The translations under genes and the position numbers were made by a program. DNA of 64,000 nt from Chondrosia reniformis (lineage: Eukaryota; Porifera; Demospongiae; Chondrillida; Chondrillidae), in assembly GCA_947172415.1 (NCBI GenBank), contig OX359199.1, forward strand, positions 4,552,001 to 4,616,000, written 5' to 3'. Shown here one piece after another: positions 1 to 12,986 of the stretch. Each line of letters opens with the position of its first letter. The first letter of the stretch is position 1. The notes below the pieces were generated by a model. The model worked only from the letters and a program-made list of their open reading frames with translations. It searched no databases and had not been told where the DNA came from.

Positions 1-3000
1 GCAGTGTATTGATTATACACACACTCGCCCTCAGGTATTGATACACCGCAAAGTGACATTGAATAACTATTACATATACACAAATATACATATATAGTAC
101 ACAGGGACAACCATGTATATCCTGTTTTGGAAACCTACCCAGTCTCATTGGCTGCCATTACATCCTTAGTGTATTCTGTGATTTCAATGGAAACTGTATA
201 TGTTACCTATATATGTATGTAAACAAAGAATGGTAAATAGAAGACAAGATATCTACACACTTGTGTACAGAGAAATTGCAATAAGATTGGATGAGCAGAG
301 CTTACAATCTGTCATAATAAGGATATTACAATAAGGGGAAAAAGCTTAGCTTACAATCTGTTCGATCTTTACACCCAAACAAGTATTTGGATTTTCTGGG
401 TCAGGCCTACAGATACAAATATTTGAAATTATTTGTTACACTTACAGATCACTGTAAATAGCTCTTAAACACTGTATAGACTCACATTGAACCATCTGGA
501 CACACTCTATCAACCACTTTGATGACAAGACCAGGAATTTGGTCAATTACAAGGGAGACCGTCTGAGATATTTCCTGTAACATTAGGAACAGAATAAGAT
601 TTAACATACTGTACATGTAAAATTATGTATCAATTTTACTACATCAAGCATTTTCCACTTACATTGTATTGATCTTGAATCAGTTGAATTAGATTACTTG
701 AATCTCTTTCAAGCCTTGCAGCTACTGATCCAGGTATAGCTTGAACAAGTGTCTACAGTAAAGTTTTATATATCTACATAAGTCCATGAATAATTGAAGT
801 GATAATCAAACCACAAGTAATGATAATCAGTCAAACATCATAAAGGGAAAAACACGAAGAAGCAATTGCTGGGAATCGAACTCAGGACTATGACTTACCA
901 GTTGCTCTGTCACTGAGCTACAATTGCCACAGCAATGCCTCACTCATGTTTTCCCTGTTAAACCATGTATTAAGTTGGTATACGAGAATTTAATGTACAT
1001 TTAGGGCTAAATGGAAAGATATGAAGCTAATACTTGGTGTCAGCATTTACAGACAACTATAAAGCATGCCCAATGAGTTTTTGAAATTTTGAAGTATGTC
1101 AATATTTGCCCTATCTCTCACCATGCATTAACTTGTTTACACTGATGGACGTCTCAATTCTGATTGAGGCTGTATTATATACACTTAGATATGTAAGCTG
1201 ACCACTGGCTGGTTTGAGTATAATATTTCCAACAATTTTTCATTACTTATACTTACTTCATATCTGGGAAGAAAATCTTCAGTGCACGCAAATATTGTAC
1301 TTATTTCGTTGACTGCTAGCAAGTGGTATATTGTGGAAACGGAAGGATAGTCAAAATATTCATATGCATCATATGTTGCTGGTATAGTAGCAGTGTTGAG
1401 TCTACATTGCCCATTGTTTGGGTGAATTGATCCAGATAACTGGAGAAACAGGAGACAGTTTGAAGGTGCAAAGATAGGAATGTCTAAGTCTAATGAGGTA
1501 GCTCTAAGTGTGGGGATAGGAATGTCTAAGTCTAATGAGGTAGCTCTAAGTGTGGGGATAGGAATGTCTAAGTCTAATGAGGTAGCTCTAAGTGTGGGGA
1601 TAGGAATGTCTAAGTCTAATGAGGTAGCTCTAAGTGTAGGGATAGGAATGTCTAACGAGGTACGTAGCTCTAAGTGTAGGGATAGGAATGTCTAAGTCTA
1701 ATGAGGTAGCTCTAAGTGTAGGGATAGGAATGTCTAAGTCTAATGAGGTAGCTCTAAGTGTAGGGATAGGAATGTCTAACGAGGTACGTAGCTCTAAGTG
1801 TGACTTACTATCCCATCACTTCCCATATGAAAACCAGCATCAGTTAAATAAATAACAATGTGGTGAGCATTCTCCCTCCAACCAATTTCCTGAAAATGTG
1901 CAGCAATAATGTTACTAGGAACCAATTTATGCATAATATCATTTACTTTCCTTAGTACATATACACATAAACACGTAGTTTACCTCTTTACATGCTAATA
2001 CTTGGGCAAATGCATCAAAACCTCCTTCTGGATAGTCATGATTCCAAGAATTCTTTTGTACATTAATGGTAGCCTTCAGATAAAGAAGTACTTTTTGTAT
2101 TTACATGCAACTTGATGCAAAGTAATTTGCCCAATTAGTTACTGGATTATTGATGCATTTTTGGTTAATCAAAGCTAATAATAACTTAATATATGTTGAT
2201 ATCATGAAGAGGGAAAACCAGGTAACAATTGTTAAGAATCAAACCTAGGACAGCTGGTTTTAGTCATCAGAGCTCCACTGCATTTACCTGTTGTTTAAAT
2301 TATTTGAATCCAAAACTTACCCTGAACTGGTTTGGATCTGATGTAAGTCTCAAGTGATGATAGAAACTGTATGGTGCATCTAGATCATTTGAATCACACA
2401 CTCTATAGCAATTAACTGCTATTCCATATAAATATTGGACAACACAACATGGCCATGGAAACCAGCCTTGATCAGTTTGCCTGAAAAGTACAAAATGAAG
2501 CAAATTCGATCAAACTAGCACATTTTACCAAACTCATCATCACTTACACAAATGGAAGAGTTTTCTTATCGACAAAGGATCCAAATCCTAGTCTGTAATC
2601 CATTGTAATACTGCTCATCACATCAGCTATGTACATACACAAAAACCTCTGATAGTAGGTACCCCAAAAGAAACAAAAGTTGGTATTAAATGACCATGGG
2701 GTGATACTCAATATCCCTTAGGAAACATTTAACTTAAGGAATTATAGTATAGTACCTGCACTATACAATGACAAAGCAATACAATTATATGCATATATGT
2801 TTGAAATATACGTTTGAAAAAGAAGTGTATTAATTAGGCTATGTTTCATGGAAATATATATTCAGCAAAAGGGAACAACTGCTTATTATATGGTAATAAT
2901 TAATTGGTTGACTGGTTGATGGTTCTCAAAATACATTATATATACCATGAGTGTGTATGTATTGTACATACATGTATCTAAAACTCACTTAAATATAATT

Positions 3001-4472
3001 ACTGCAGATATACGTATATAGGGAAGCAACCAGCATGTATATTAAATATCTGTAATTTAGATCATAGCATTTGAATAAATTGACCAACCAATGTCATTGG
3101 CTAAAGCTTTCATGGTCTCAATGTCATCTGTTGTTGAATAAGATAAATCCATCAGAAAGTACACGTCCAGTGGATAGTCTACGGGTGATCGTACCTCTAA
3201 AGTGATATTCTCTATGTAACCTAAGAAAACAAAATGTAAATAAATCCATATCCAACCACATATGACTAACATAACACCATATATTAATATTACAAATATA
3301 TACCAGCAATGGTATTGTAATGTAATTCACATGCAGGTCCTATATGGAGGATCATAACTACGTACATACGTATATATGTATGTGCATACTCACATGAGAC
3401 ACTTTATAATGAACTGTTTTAATAATTGAGGTTTTTATTTCCATGTTAAGTGACAAGTTTATTGTGATAACATATAGTGTGTAAGGCTAGGCTATTTTGT
3501 AAATAGAACTGGGTCAAAAATGACAGGAACAAAATAGAGGCCTGGGCCTCTATTCAGATTTATCGATATGTAAGATATTACTTATACACAATTGGCAAAA
3601 TGTAATGGTCTCCCCCTACAAGAAGCAGGCCCCACCAACCTGGTCTCAAAATGGCATCAATCCTTTGTGGAGTAACTAGTACAGTGTTGTTCAGTTCTTT
3701 ATGCTACATAAGTAAAGTGTGTTTTACATAACAATATGATATTTGAGGTAAATATAATACTTCAGTGTAAGTAATCTCTGGTTGTGGGTCCTCCATGTCA
3801 TCTCTGTCACATGTAGACCTCTCACCTAATGAGAGACATCGCTGACCAACATAATCCTACAAAATGCAGTGATTACAGTGATTCAAATGCACATCATTTT
3901 GTAGCCAAGTTGCTCATCTGTGGAGCAATAGTTAGGATGTAATTACAGGGAACTGCAAAATGTAGCAGATTAGCTATAAAATCTCCAATACTATAATTTT
4001 GTATTATCAGTGAGGTAAATGTAAAATTGTAAAATGACACCAAATATTACAACCCACAAGTTGGACACTTACTGTGGCAGAGCACCAGAAGCAGCCACTT
4101 GAGGCGGTTATGCATTCATTGCAGTCATTATGGACAATGCAATCCTCTGAAATAACGGAAAATTCGTAAAAAGGTTTGACGAATCTGATTTATAGTACTG
4201 TATATAGGTCTAGTGGATTAAACAAGTCTACATAGTAGAACACAAGGCGTTTTGCAATTGGTAAATATACTATGAAAACAATTTAAGGCCAAATTATACT
4301 AGTAGATTACATGTGATGAATACTCTAATTTGTCGATCTAAAGGACAAGCTAGCGACCGATTACAACTACCGTGAAATATCTACAGTGTTTTGTCTGGAG
4401 TTGGTAAGACTTACCGCTGTTGATGCTTCCAAGCAGCGAGAGAGCGATGATGAACGCCACCTCCCTGTTCAT
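1..4472 (-). CDS. Integrin beta subunit, N-terminal part (gene continues off the left edge)
   Basis: Cell-surface adhesion receptor subunit that pairs with an integrin alpha chain and binds extracellular matrix. The start at 4472 opens a hydrophobic signal peptide (MNREVAFIIALSLLGSINS) ending at a GTAAGT donor. The next exon (about 4070-4147) is a cysteine-rich PSI domain (EDCIVHNDCNECITASSGCF). The exon at about 3065-3220 carries the betaA/I-like domain core with the MIDAS motif DLSYS inside DYPLDVYFLMDLSYSTTDD. Further betaA pieces follow at about 2550-2610 (LGFGSFVDKKTLPF), 2300-2480, 2000-2060 (PEGGFDAFAQVLACKE), 1810-1890 (IVIYLTDAGFHMGSD) and 1255-1440 (PNNGQCRLN, then ISTIFACTEDFLPRYE), with weaker exons at 665-755 and 480-575. 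The hybrid, EGF, transmembrane and tail parts lie beyond base 1. Exon edges are read by eye. Integrin beta identity is firm; the paralogue is not assigned. Confidence 0.93.
790..932 (-). mobile_element. tRNA-derived SINE, copy 1
   Basis: On the minus strand the head reads like a tRNA: an A-box (TAGCTCAGTGACAGAGC, 904-920) and a B-box (GAGTTCGATTCCC, 871-883) at tRNA-like spacing. A non-tRNA body follows, ending in TGTGGTTTGATTATCACTTC. Related copies lie near 2207-2285, 28870-29015 and 62563-62672, all in the same orientation. It sits in an integrin intron. Confidence 0.75.
960..1140. repeat. Dispersed MITE-like element fragment
   Basis: Blocks such as CCCAATGAGTTTTTG, TTTGCCCTATCTCTCACC and ATGGAAAGATATGAAGCT recur in the inverted-repeat element at 49345-49690. 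Located in an integrin intron; no coding capacity seen. Confidence 0.5.
1474..1800. repeat. 42-bp minisatellite, about 8 units
   Basis: Tandem units containing GGAATGTCTAAGTCTAATGA and GGTAGCTCTAAGTGTGGGGA, two of them shortened variants with AACGAGGTACGTAGC. It lies in an integrin intron immediately beside the exon at about 1805-1895. A 71-residue open frame across it is repeat-derived. Confidence 0.95.
2205..2285 (-). mobile_element. tRNA-derived SINE, degraded copy 2
   Basis: Shares with copy 1 the GAGGGAAAA…CAATTG…GAATCAAAC…AGGACAGCTGGTTTTAG…CAGAGCTC order, but both promoter boxes carry substitutions. Intronic. Confidence 0.55.
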
Positions 4473-4740
4473 GGGTAGTCTAGGTATACACACCTCACTG
4501 ACACACCCCTTTCCGCTACACTTCACGGGTTTGGTGCCACCTACGTATATATATACGTCTTAACAACTACAGTGTTCCTTTATCAAGAGCTCCCTATTAT
4601 AGCATGTAACTTTTGTAGTTGACTTTGGCGCTAGATACTGGATCAGTAAATTCAATAAAATATCATTGTAAAAAGAAATTGAACAATTAAATCAAAATGA
4701 ACTTCTTTGGCATGAGAGAAAAAGGGTTTTTGTGTTTCCT

Positions 4741-7700
4741 CTATTTCACACCAATCTTAAGTTTGATGTTCATGGCAGCAAGTTCTGCTACAAGATACCT
4801 GAACACATATGGCACTATAATCACATCAATTTGGCCACCGTCCTCACAAGTGCTGCATTTCCAAAGTCTCTTCACATGGTGGAGAGCTGAGAGCTTGGAA
4901 ACAGGCTTATCCAAAACAGGAGAAATCATGCTACCACACTTGATGCATAGATGACACTAGAAATGGGAAAAGGGGTACTTTGCAATGCATATGGGAGAGG
5001 AGAGAGAGTAACCTCAGACAGGGTGTATGGGAAAGGAGAGAGAGATATCTCAGGGTGTATGGGGGAGGAGAGAGAGATACCTCAGGGTGTATGGGGGAGG
5101 AGAGAGAGATACCTCAGGGTGTATGGGAGAGGAGATAGAGATACCTCAGGGTGTATGGAAGAGGAGAGAGAGATACCTCAGGGTGTATGGGAGAGGAGAG
5201 AGAGATACCTCAGGGTGTATGGAAGAGGAGAGAGAGATACCTCAGGGTGTATGGAAGAGGAGAGAGAGATACCTCAGGGTGTATGGGAGAGGAGAGAGAG
5301 ATACCTCAGGGTGTATGGGAGAGGAGAGAGAGATACCTCAGGGTGTATGGGAGAGGAGAGAGAGATACCTCAGGGTGTATGGGAGAGGGAATATGGTACT
5401 TTGGTGTGTGCATTATCAGATTTAGTTGTTGAGAAAATAATACTCAGCTTACTGTAGATTTATCAGAACAATTGAGAAGTCTGTCTTGCAGTAAAAAGGA
5501 GGCGCCATGTGCAAGCAATGAATCTCTTTCCATCTCACCAAAACGAATACCGCCAGCTCTCTTGCGACCCTAATAAAAGGTCAAAAGAATGACATTCAAA
5601 GTAGCTTGGGAGGTGGAGCAGGAGTCTCTTACAATGATACAAACAGTCATACACACATGGAATGCCTGCACACAGAGTACATGCCAAACTCAAGGTTACC
5701 TTCACTGGTTGATGAGTCACTGCATCAATTGGACCAGTAGTACGGACTTGATATTTATCTGATACCATATGACGTAACCGTTGGTAATAAATGTTCCCAA
5801 CAAAAATGTCTGCCTCAATTTCCTCTCCATTAATCCCACTATACATTCTTTCGTTGCCATAGTAATTGTAGCCAGCTATGTAAATAGCAATAAATACAGT
5901 GATCCAAAGGGGAAATCCTCATCATTAACAGCCAACCTTTAACCAGCAGTTCAGCAAAATATTCAACTGCTGGTTGCTCCTCAGAAAAAGTGAAGGGAGT
6001 ACAGTCATGACACAGACCATGTAAACAAGCAGATTTCCCAGCCATTGATTCAATCATCATACCTTTCAAAAGTAAAGAGTGCAAGAAAAGGGCAAATAGG
6101 AACAGGTATAACTTTTAAACTCAGGGTCAGTTTACACCAATCTCACAGTACCTATAGTCATTCTTGAAGGGAAGCCGTGAGGGTTAAAGATAATGTCTGG
6201 TACGAGACCTGATTCAGAGAAGGGCATGTTGACTGTAGGCCACTTTTGGCTACAAATGCCCTTTTGACCTGCTCTACTGGCAAACTTGTCTCCTATGATC
6301 GGATTCCTCTGAGTTGTGATGAAAATGAATGGAAAAAAGAAAAAAGGATAATGGAATGGACTCACCACAACCCTTAACTTAATGATGGCTTGCTGAAGAA
6401 TTTCTTGTCCTGTATCTCCTCCCAGTACCCTCACTTGATCCACATAGGCTTGCTCCATATTTAAGTACTGCTGAACTTTGTACTTACCAGTAGCTATTTC
6501 CACGTAGCTAGATATTACATAAACAAACAACACTCAACTCTAAGCAAGAACAGTGCTAAAAAGAGTTCACCTCCAAAGTATGCTTACCTGTAGTAGGGTT
6601 CTCCCTCTTTCAGTAAAGTGCCCAGTTTAGGTAACCCATCCACATCCAATGTTGCAGCTGTCTTTGAGTCACTTGGGTCAAGGCCAAATTGGAAAAGGGG
6701 CTTCCCCCATTCTACTCCCTTTTTCATAAGGTCAATAAGGTCACACTTGTATACAGTGGCATGAGCAAAACCTCTCTCAACTGACCCTTTATTTAGGATC
6801 ATTGCATCCTCCATGTCATATCCCTAATAATAAGTAACAAGTCACATGACTGTCATGTGATAACCACAAGATTAAACAAATACATACAGTATATGATATT
6901 ACAGCTACTACAGCATTGGTGCCCAGTGGAAACTCATCTACTCCAAGCTGCTCGTATGTAGCTGTCCTAACAACCGGAGACTGTGGCGTCTATAGGGTTG
7001 GGGAGGTAGGGTGTAACCAGCAAGTTCTCATCTGGGGTCTGGTCCACTTACCATTACCCGGTAGAGTTTGTTGTCTGTTCGAAAAGGAAGGCAGTGGGAG
7101 GGCGTGCCCATAGTCTGCTTGCCCATCTGACACTGGTACATGTTACGTGGACTCTGGTTGCAGTCTGAGAAAGGTGTCAGACTAGCGATGGCACTCAGCA
7201 CACTGCTTTTGCTTAACTCCATATGAGTGGTAATCTACAGCACATACATATACAAAGATATACACAGATACACATATACAAAGATACAGATATATACATA
7301 TACAAAGATACAGATATACACATATACACATATACAAAGATACAGATATATACATATACAAAGATACAGATATACACATATACAAAGATATACACATATA
7401 TACATATACAAAGATACAGATATATACATATACAAAGATACAGATATACACATATACAAAGATATACACATATACACATATACAAAGATATACACATATA
7501 CACATATACAAAGATATACACATATACACATATACAAAGATATACACATATACACATATACAAAGATATACACATATACACATATACAAAGATACAGATA
7601 TACACATATACAAAGATACACATATACACATATACAAAGATACAGATATATACATATACAAAAGATACAGATATACACATATACAAAGATACACATATAC

Positions 7701-10700
7701 ACATATACAAAGATACAGATATATACATATACAAAGATACAGATATATACATATACAAAGATACAGATATACACATATACAAAAGATACAGATATACACA
7801 TATACAGATATACACATATACACATATACAAAAGATACAGATATACACATATACAAAGATACAGATATACACATATACAAAGATACACATATACACATAT
7901 ACAAAGATACAGATATATACATATACAAAAGATACAGATATACACATATACAAAGATACAGATATATACATATACAAAGATACAGATATACACATATACA
8001 AAAGATACAGATATACACATATACAGATATACACATATACACATATACAAAAGATACAAAGATACACATATACACATATACAAAGATACAGATATACACA
8101 TATACAAAGATACACATATACACATATACAAAGATACACATATACACATATACAAAAGATACAGATATACACATATACAGATATACACATATACACATAT
8201 ACAAAAGATACAGATATACACATATACAAAGATACACATATACACATATACAAAGATACAGATATATACATATACAAAGATACAGATATACACATATACA
8301 AAAGATACAGATATACACATATACAGATATACACATATACACATATACAAAAGATACAGATATACACATATACAAAGATACAGATATACACATATACAAA
8401 GATACACAACTCATAGGTTATCATCGGAAAGCCTAGCAGGTCAATTGATGTGCAAAATAATAAAGACTTGCTCAATCATACCTATATACAATGCAAATCA
8501 GGTCTCTCTATAGTCTACTGTATATCAAAGACAGCACTAAAGGCTACATATGCAAACCTGTGACACAGGTCTTTGGTGCTGGACGGACTCACATTTTTGT
8601 GTACCTCCGATGGTTCCACTGCTATATCCATGTAAACCTGTTCCAGTGAGCCAATTGATTCTACTGTGTTTGTTGCTAGGTTACAAACAGGTCGCATCAT
8701 TCGAGCAGGTGTTGTAAAGAGAAAAAGGCCAGAAAATTGACCTCCTTTAATTGGAGGAATATACCCAATTTCTAAGGTAGATGGAACCTGGAAGATATAT
8801 ATAGCATTTATGCATGCACACTCTCTAATGTAAATTCCTGTACCTTCTCAAGCCCTTTGACTTTCATAAATCTAAGTTGTGTAGCTAACTTGGCGGCCAT
8901 ATTGTAAGAAAGTGTTCCCACTACTCGTCCATCCAGAACAACATGTATAAATGGTTCAGTGTGATGCAATGTGACATCATAAGCTGTCATACCCAGTGAA
9001 GTCAGAAGACTGACCATGTGCTCTGTAGGCAGTTGCTTAGTAATAACCTATATATGTACACGCATACTTAATACATAACACAAACATAAAAATGACTAAA
9101 ATTCATTACTGGTGGGGGGGGGGGGTCAAGGTACGTAGATATATTCCATTACACTTATATCTCAACAACAACTCTATTTCATAAAATGTCTACAGAGGGA
9201 TTGCACAATGGAACTGTGGTAACAATACCTACCCGACAGGGAGCAGCCAGGTGATTAAGCAATCCGCAAGGGGCACCATCTGGAGTGTGGACGGGACAGA
9301 GGAAGCCCCAGGCCTCTGGAAGCAGCTTCCTGACTGAAGTGGTCCTCATTTGACTGAAGAAGGCACCTCGATGAACACAGCGAAAGTGGGAGAGGTAACG
9401 GAAAAAGTTTAGTTTGTCAGCAACCACAGTAAAACCAGATTGCTAGTGGAGACAATCAAGATATCAATACGTACATACATATGCAGCATACAGCAACTAA
9501 CTACGTACTTACTATACAGCAGTGTTATTGCATCGGTACTGGCTGTTAATATCTCTCTTACCTGCTGAAGACTAAGTCCAGATCGTGACTTCAGATTACC
9601 AGTAGCCAGAAAGTATTCCATTTGCTTTCCAACATCTGCCACCTTCCAAGATGCTTTCTCTACAGCTGAACCTACGTAAGTACACGTATATATCTATGTA
9701 GATACAATAAAATGATTACTACTACAGGTAACACTGCAATCCAGATGGTATGTAATATTGTTATTTATCATTTTAATCAGTGTGTGATCAGAAGAGGCAA
9801 GTGAAGTACGTACGTACTGTTATTCCCTTCAAACTTATTTGGGACAGTTTTGGATAGCTTTTCAAGTTCCAATCTAAGAGTCACTAAAAACGTTTCCAAT
9901 TTCTCCTTCAAGACAGCCAGGTACAAGTGACCACCAAGAAGAATCTCCTGGTTCATGGGTGAGTCAGGCGCATCTGGAATACACTCTCCAGACACAAGGG
10001 CAAACAGTTTTCTAATCATTAATCTGTGCAGTAATTGATATACAGTGTCACAGCATACGTATGTATCAAGTTAGTGCTCATGTATAAAACATACATCAAC
10101 ACATTGCACTTGTCAATGTTCCGTGTTACGTGGACACAAACCAATTCTCTGTACATTCAAAATGGAAATACGCACCACACATTACTCAAACCTGTTACTA
10201 CTACTAATATACCTATGTACTTAATAATATATCTTGCTACATCCTCATTGCTGGTAGATTCTGGCAACTCTGCTTTTAATCTGAATCTTTCACCTACATA
10301 TACAATGTACAGCAGTACAAGTATAGTATAGTATAGCACAAGTATAGTATAGTATAGCACAGTACAAGTATAGTACATGTATAGTGGCTATAGATATGTA
10401 CATAAAAAAACAGTATATAGAGTATAAACATAGTAAAAAATACATGTATGTATACGTACGTACATGTCAATCTTGTGACTTACGTATGACATACGTACGT
10501 ATGTAGTTAGTTGTAATACATTCTACTTGTGAGTAGCCTAGCATAGCACATAGCACAGTATATACCTATGTAATTCAGTATTCTCCTCTGACTGGTCAGT
10601 CCAAGCTCTGACAGGTTGTTCAACATGTTTTCAACTCCTCCCTTTACAAAACTGTTGTTTTCTTGTCCTTTAAGTATTGCCATGAAGATGTCCACATCAG

Positions 10701-12927
10701 GTACATCAGTGAGAGACTACCCACAAAGGATAGGAATCAAGGAAGACACTTGATGAAGCAGTTAATGAATGGCCTTCCTACCTTTAGTATCATAACCACG
10801 GGTACAAAGAACTGTTCCTTGTTCCTTGCAAACATCAGATGACATGTTCCATCAGAGAAATAGTGAAGTGTCATATTCTAATGAAGGGTGAGACAAAGAG
10901 GAGGGTGGCAGTAGATGAGTTGAGGTGAAAAGGAGGGTGGCAGTAGATGAGTTGAGGTGAAGAGGAGGGTGACAGCAGATGAGTTGAGGTGAAAAGGAGG
11001 GTGGCAGTAGATGAGTTGAGGTGAAAAGGAGGGTGGCAGTAGATGAGTTGAGGTGCATAGAGATGAGTTGAGGTGAAGAAGAGGGTGATAGTAGATGAGT
11101 TGAGGTAAAGAGGAGGGTGACAGTAGATGTGGCGAGGTGAAGAAGAGGGTGATAGTAGATGAGGTGAGGTAAAGAGGAGGGTGATAGTAGATGAGTTGAG
11201 GTAAAGAGGAGGGTGATAGTAGATGAGGTGAGGTGAAGAAGAGGGTGACATTAGATGAGTTGAGGTGAAGAAGAGGGTGACATTAGATGAGTTGAGGTGA
11301 AGAAGAGGGTGACAGTAGATGAGTTGAGGTGAAAAGGAGGGTGGCAGTAGATGAGTTGAGGTGAAGAAGAGGGTGATAGTAGATGAGTTAAGGTGAAGAA
11401 GAGGGTGATAGTAGATGAGGCGAGTCCTACTGAGGCAGTCTGGTCCATTCTGACACTTCTCATAGTCACACCATATTCAGTAAAAAGAGAGCCTTTCTGT
11501 TTCCAAGAAGGGCGAACTATTGCCATTGGCTAAGGTAATAGAAAACGGATGTATTATGCTTGAATGCATACACATTTTGCTGATTTCACATAACTTTATA
11601 AAAAGAATGGACACTAATAAAAAGTACTTCTCATCAAAGCCTACTCATTATAGACACTTCTCAGACATCTAATGAGACACACTTTGAAATCTATTATACA
11701 GGAAGAAGATTCCCAGTATCACTGATGAAGGGTGGAATTCCCAGAAACAGCTGTCCAGCCTAATGTGAGGAGAATCAGTAGGAGATTACTCATCCAAACC
11801 TCTCACTAGGTTTATTCCCCAATAGGCCTGCATTCTAAAGTAGATATAGCATGTAAGAAAAATGGTGTGTTAGATTAATCATGGATAAGTCACTGAAGAA
11901 GACCCACAGGGTCGAAACGTTTGACAGCAAGAAGAAGCAAGAAAAACTGCATCTTTAGACGCTCAAAAAAGTCGGAAGATGGCCCTTTCTAAAGATAATC
12001 ATGGATACATTGTACATACGTACATAGTTTCTCCTAGGCATAATCAGCATCCTTATGATTCGCTCATTGCCATTGACAATAAAGTAGCCACCAAACTCTT
12101 GGACCTCCTCATGATGTTTGACCAGGTCCTTTGGTTTGGCATTCGCTAGCCTACAGTTCTTTGACTACAAAGTATACAATATACAATATGAAGCAGCCTT
12201 GTATTACTTGAATGTAACTGGCATGAGAGGCGATAATCAAACCACAACTATTTGTCTGCCATACCTTAACCATAATTGGTACTTGACCAACAACCTTGGT
12301 CATATTACCAGAGATGTGTCCTTCAATGTTCCATGATATGGAGACACTTAGTTTTGCCTTATAAGTACTGGCTCTTTCTCGACACTAACACACAGAAAGA
12401 ACAAAATTTAGACTGGTAGACCAGGCCAAGGTTACACTTCTTGCAATTGGTCATATATTGCTCTCTTACGGAGAATTGTGAAAGACATGTTAATTATAGG
12501 GTTTTCCCACCCACCTCAGAAGGAAATACTTGAACTGATTTAGCATACACATTCTTCTCATCTACAGTAGGCAGACCTATGTAGGCAGATTCTATTGCAA
12601 GCACCATCTTCCTTCTATGTGGGTCCATCATTTCCTGAGGTCGAATATTCTCCACGGCACACGCGAGACCTTCATCCAACATAAAATTGAAGGATTCAAC
12701 ATGGTGCTTTACAAGCTCTTGAAGTTCCTACAGAAACACAAGTGACTATATAACAGCTATAAGTGTTAATCATAGAAAAAGCGACACTTCAGATAACACT
12801 ATGATCAAAATGATTAATGTGTCAACTGCACACAGGGGCTACTAACTTGTATAGGGGCTTCTGGTATCTTCCCATAGCCTACGGCTGTCAGATGTTTGAA
12901 AGAGTTCGTGCATGTGGATGCAGCCAT
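4741..12927 (-). CDS. POLR1B: RNA polymerase I second-largest subunit (POLR1B/RPA2), about 20 exons
   Basis: Beta-type subunit of the nucleolar polymerase that makes pre-rRNA. The start at 12927 ([20 protein letters not shown]) is followed by exon 12517-12727. Diagnostic segments in order are the fork/lobe region [20 protein letters not shown] (about 12035-12160), [20 protein letters not shown] and [20 protein letters not shown] (about 9180-9420), [20 protein letters not shown] (about 7090-7160), [12 protein letters not shown] (about 6790), [12 protein letters not shown] (about 6270), GFPSRMTIG (about 6165), [11 protein letters not shown] (about 5990) and [16 protein letters not shown] (about 5750). 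The last exon holds a C-terminal zinc ribbon (CHLCIKCG, then WKCSTC) and ends [16 protein letters not shown]. Pol I rather than Pol II/III is chosen from the segment wording and C-terminus. Three introns carry long tandem repeats. It is head to head with CDK5. Confidence 0.96.
4985..5392. repeat. 32-bp minisatellite, about 12 units
   Basis: Units contain GGGTGTATGGGAGAGGAGAG followed by AGAGATACCTCA. The period is not a multiple of three, so open frames in all three phases are artefacts. It lies in the last POLR1B intron. Confidence 0.95.
7238..8405. repeat. 1.2-kb compound microsatellite (TATACACA/AAAGATAC type)
   Basis: Almost pure mixture of ATATACACATATAC and AAAGATACAGATATA motifs in a POLR1B intron. 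It produces open frames of around 400 codons on both strands ([10 protein letters not shown] on plus, [10 protein letters not shown] on minus). These are low-complexity artefacts, not genes. Confidence 0.97.
10318..10382. repeat. Short tandem repeat (AGTATAGTATAG / CACAAGTATAG)
   Basis: Simple repeat in a POLR1B intron, flanked by ACGTAC-rich sequence. Confidence 0.8.
10880..11420. repeat. 32-bp pyrimidine/purine-skewed minisatellite, about 17 units
   Basis: Plus-strand units read GAGTTGAGGTGAAAAGGAGG then GTGGCAGTAGAT. On the transcribed (minus) strand this is a pyrimidine-rich tract. The array fills the POLR1B intron almost from donor (about 11422) to acceptor (about 10874). Confidence 0.95.
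11700..11762. repeat. Dispersed element fragment with CTGATGA…GAAAC core
   Basis: Shares CACTGATGAAGGGTGG, CCCAGAAACAGCTGTC and flanking wording with 55970-56035. In a POLR1B intron. Confidence 0.6.
11879..12003. mobile_element. MITE-like element with GACCC/GGGTC hairpin core
   Basis: Contains CACTGAAGAAGACCC and GGGTCGAAACG around a 3-base loop, then an arm ending ACGCTCAAAAAAGTC. Related copies with the same core and arms lie at about 15098-15300, 34255-34400 and 43131-43268. In a POLR1B intron. Confidence 0.6.
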
Positions 12928-12986
12928 CTTCCAGTAAAAGCACCGGGCTCTTGCCCCTTAGGAAAGGGGGCTCTTATATTTTCAAA
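12928..12986. promoter_or_regulatory. Divergent promoter region of POLR1B and CDK5
   Basis: Only 59 bases separate the two start codons (POLR1B at 12927 on minus, CDK5 at 12987 on plus), so the two genes must share a promoter region and their 5' leaders are very short or overlap. No clear TATA box; a GGGGGCTCTTATATTT stretch is present. The promoter role is inferred from geometry. Confidence 0.6.

Noticed and set aside
4951..5457. Repeat-rich 168-codon frame ([12 protein letters not shown]…)
   Set aside because: The 32-bp period makes the same peptide series appear in three frames; it is an intronic minisatellite.
7182..8513. Open frames of about 390-430 codons on both strands
   Set aside because: They translate a compound microsatellite ([18 protein letters not shown]) and occur in several frames at once inside a POLR1B intron.
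10852..11526. Ser/His/Leu-rich minus-strand frames beside POLR1B exons
   Set aside because: Read through the pyrimidine-rich 32-bp array; only the part matching [20 protein letters not shown] is coding.
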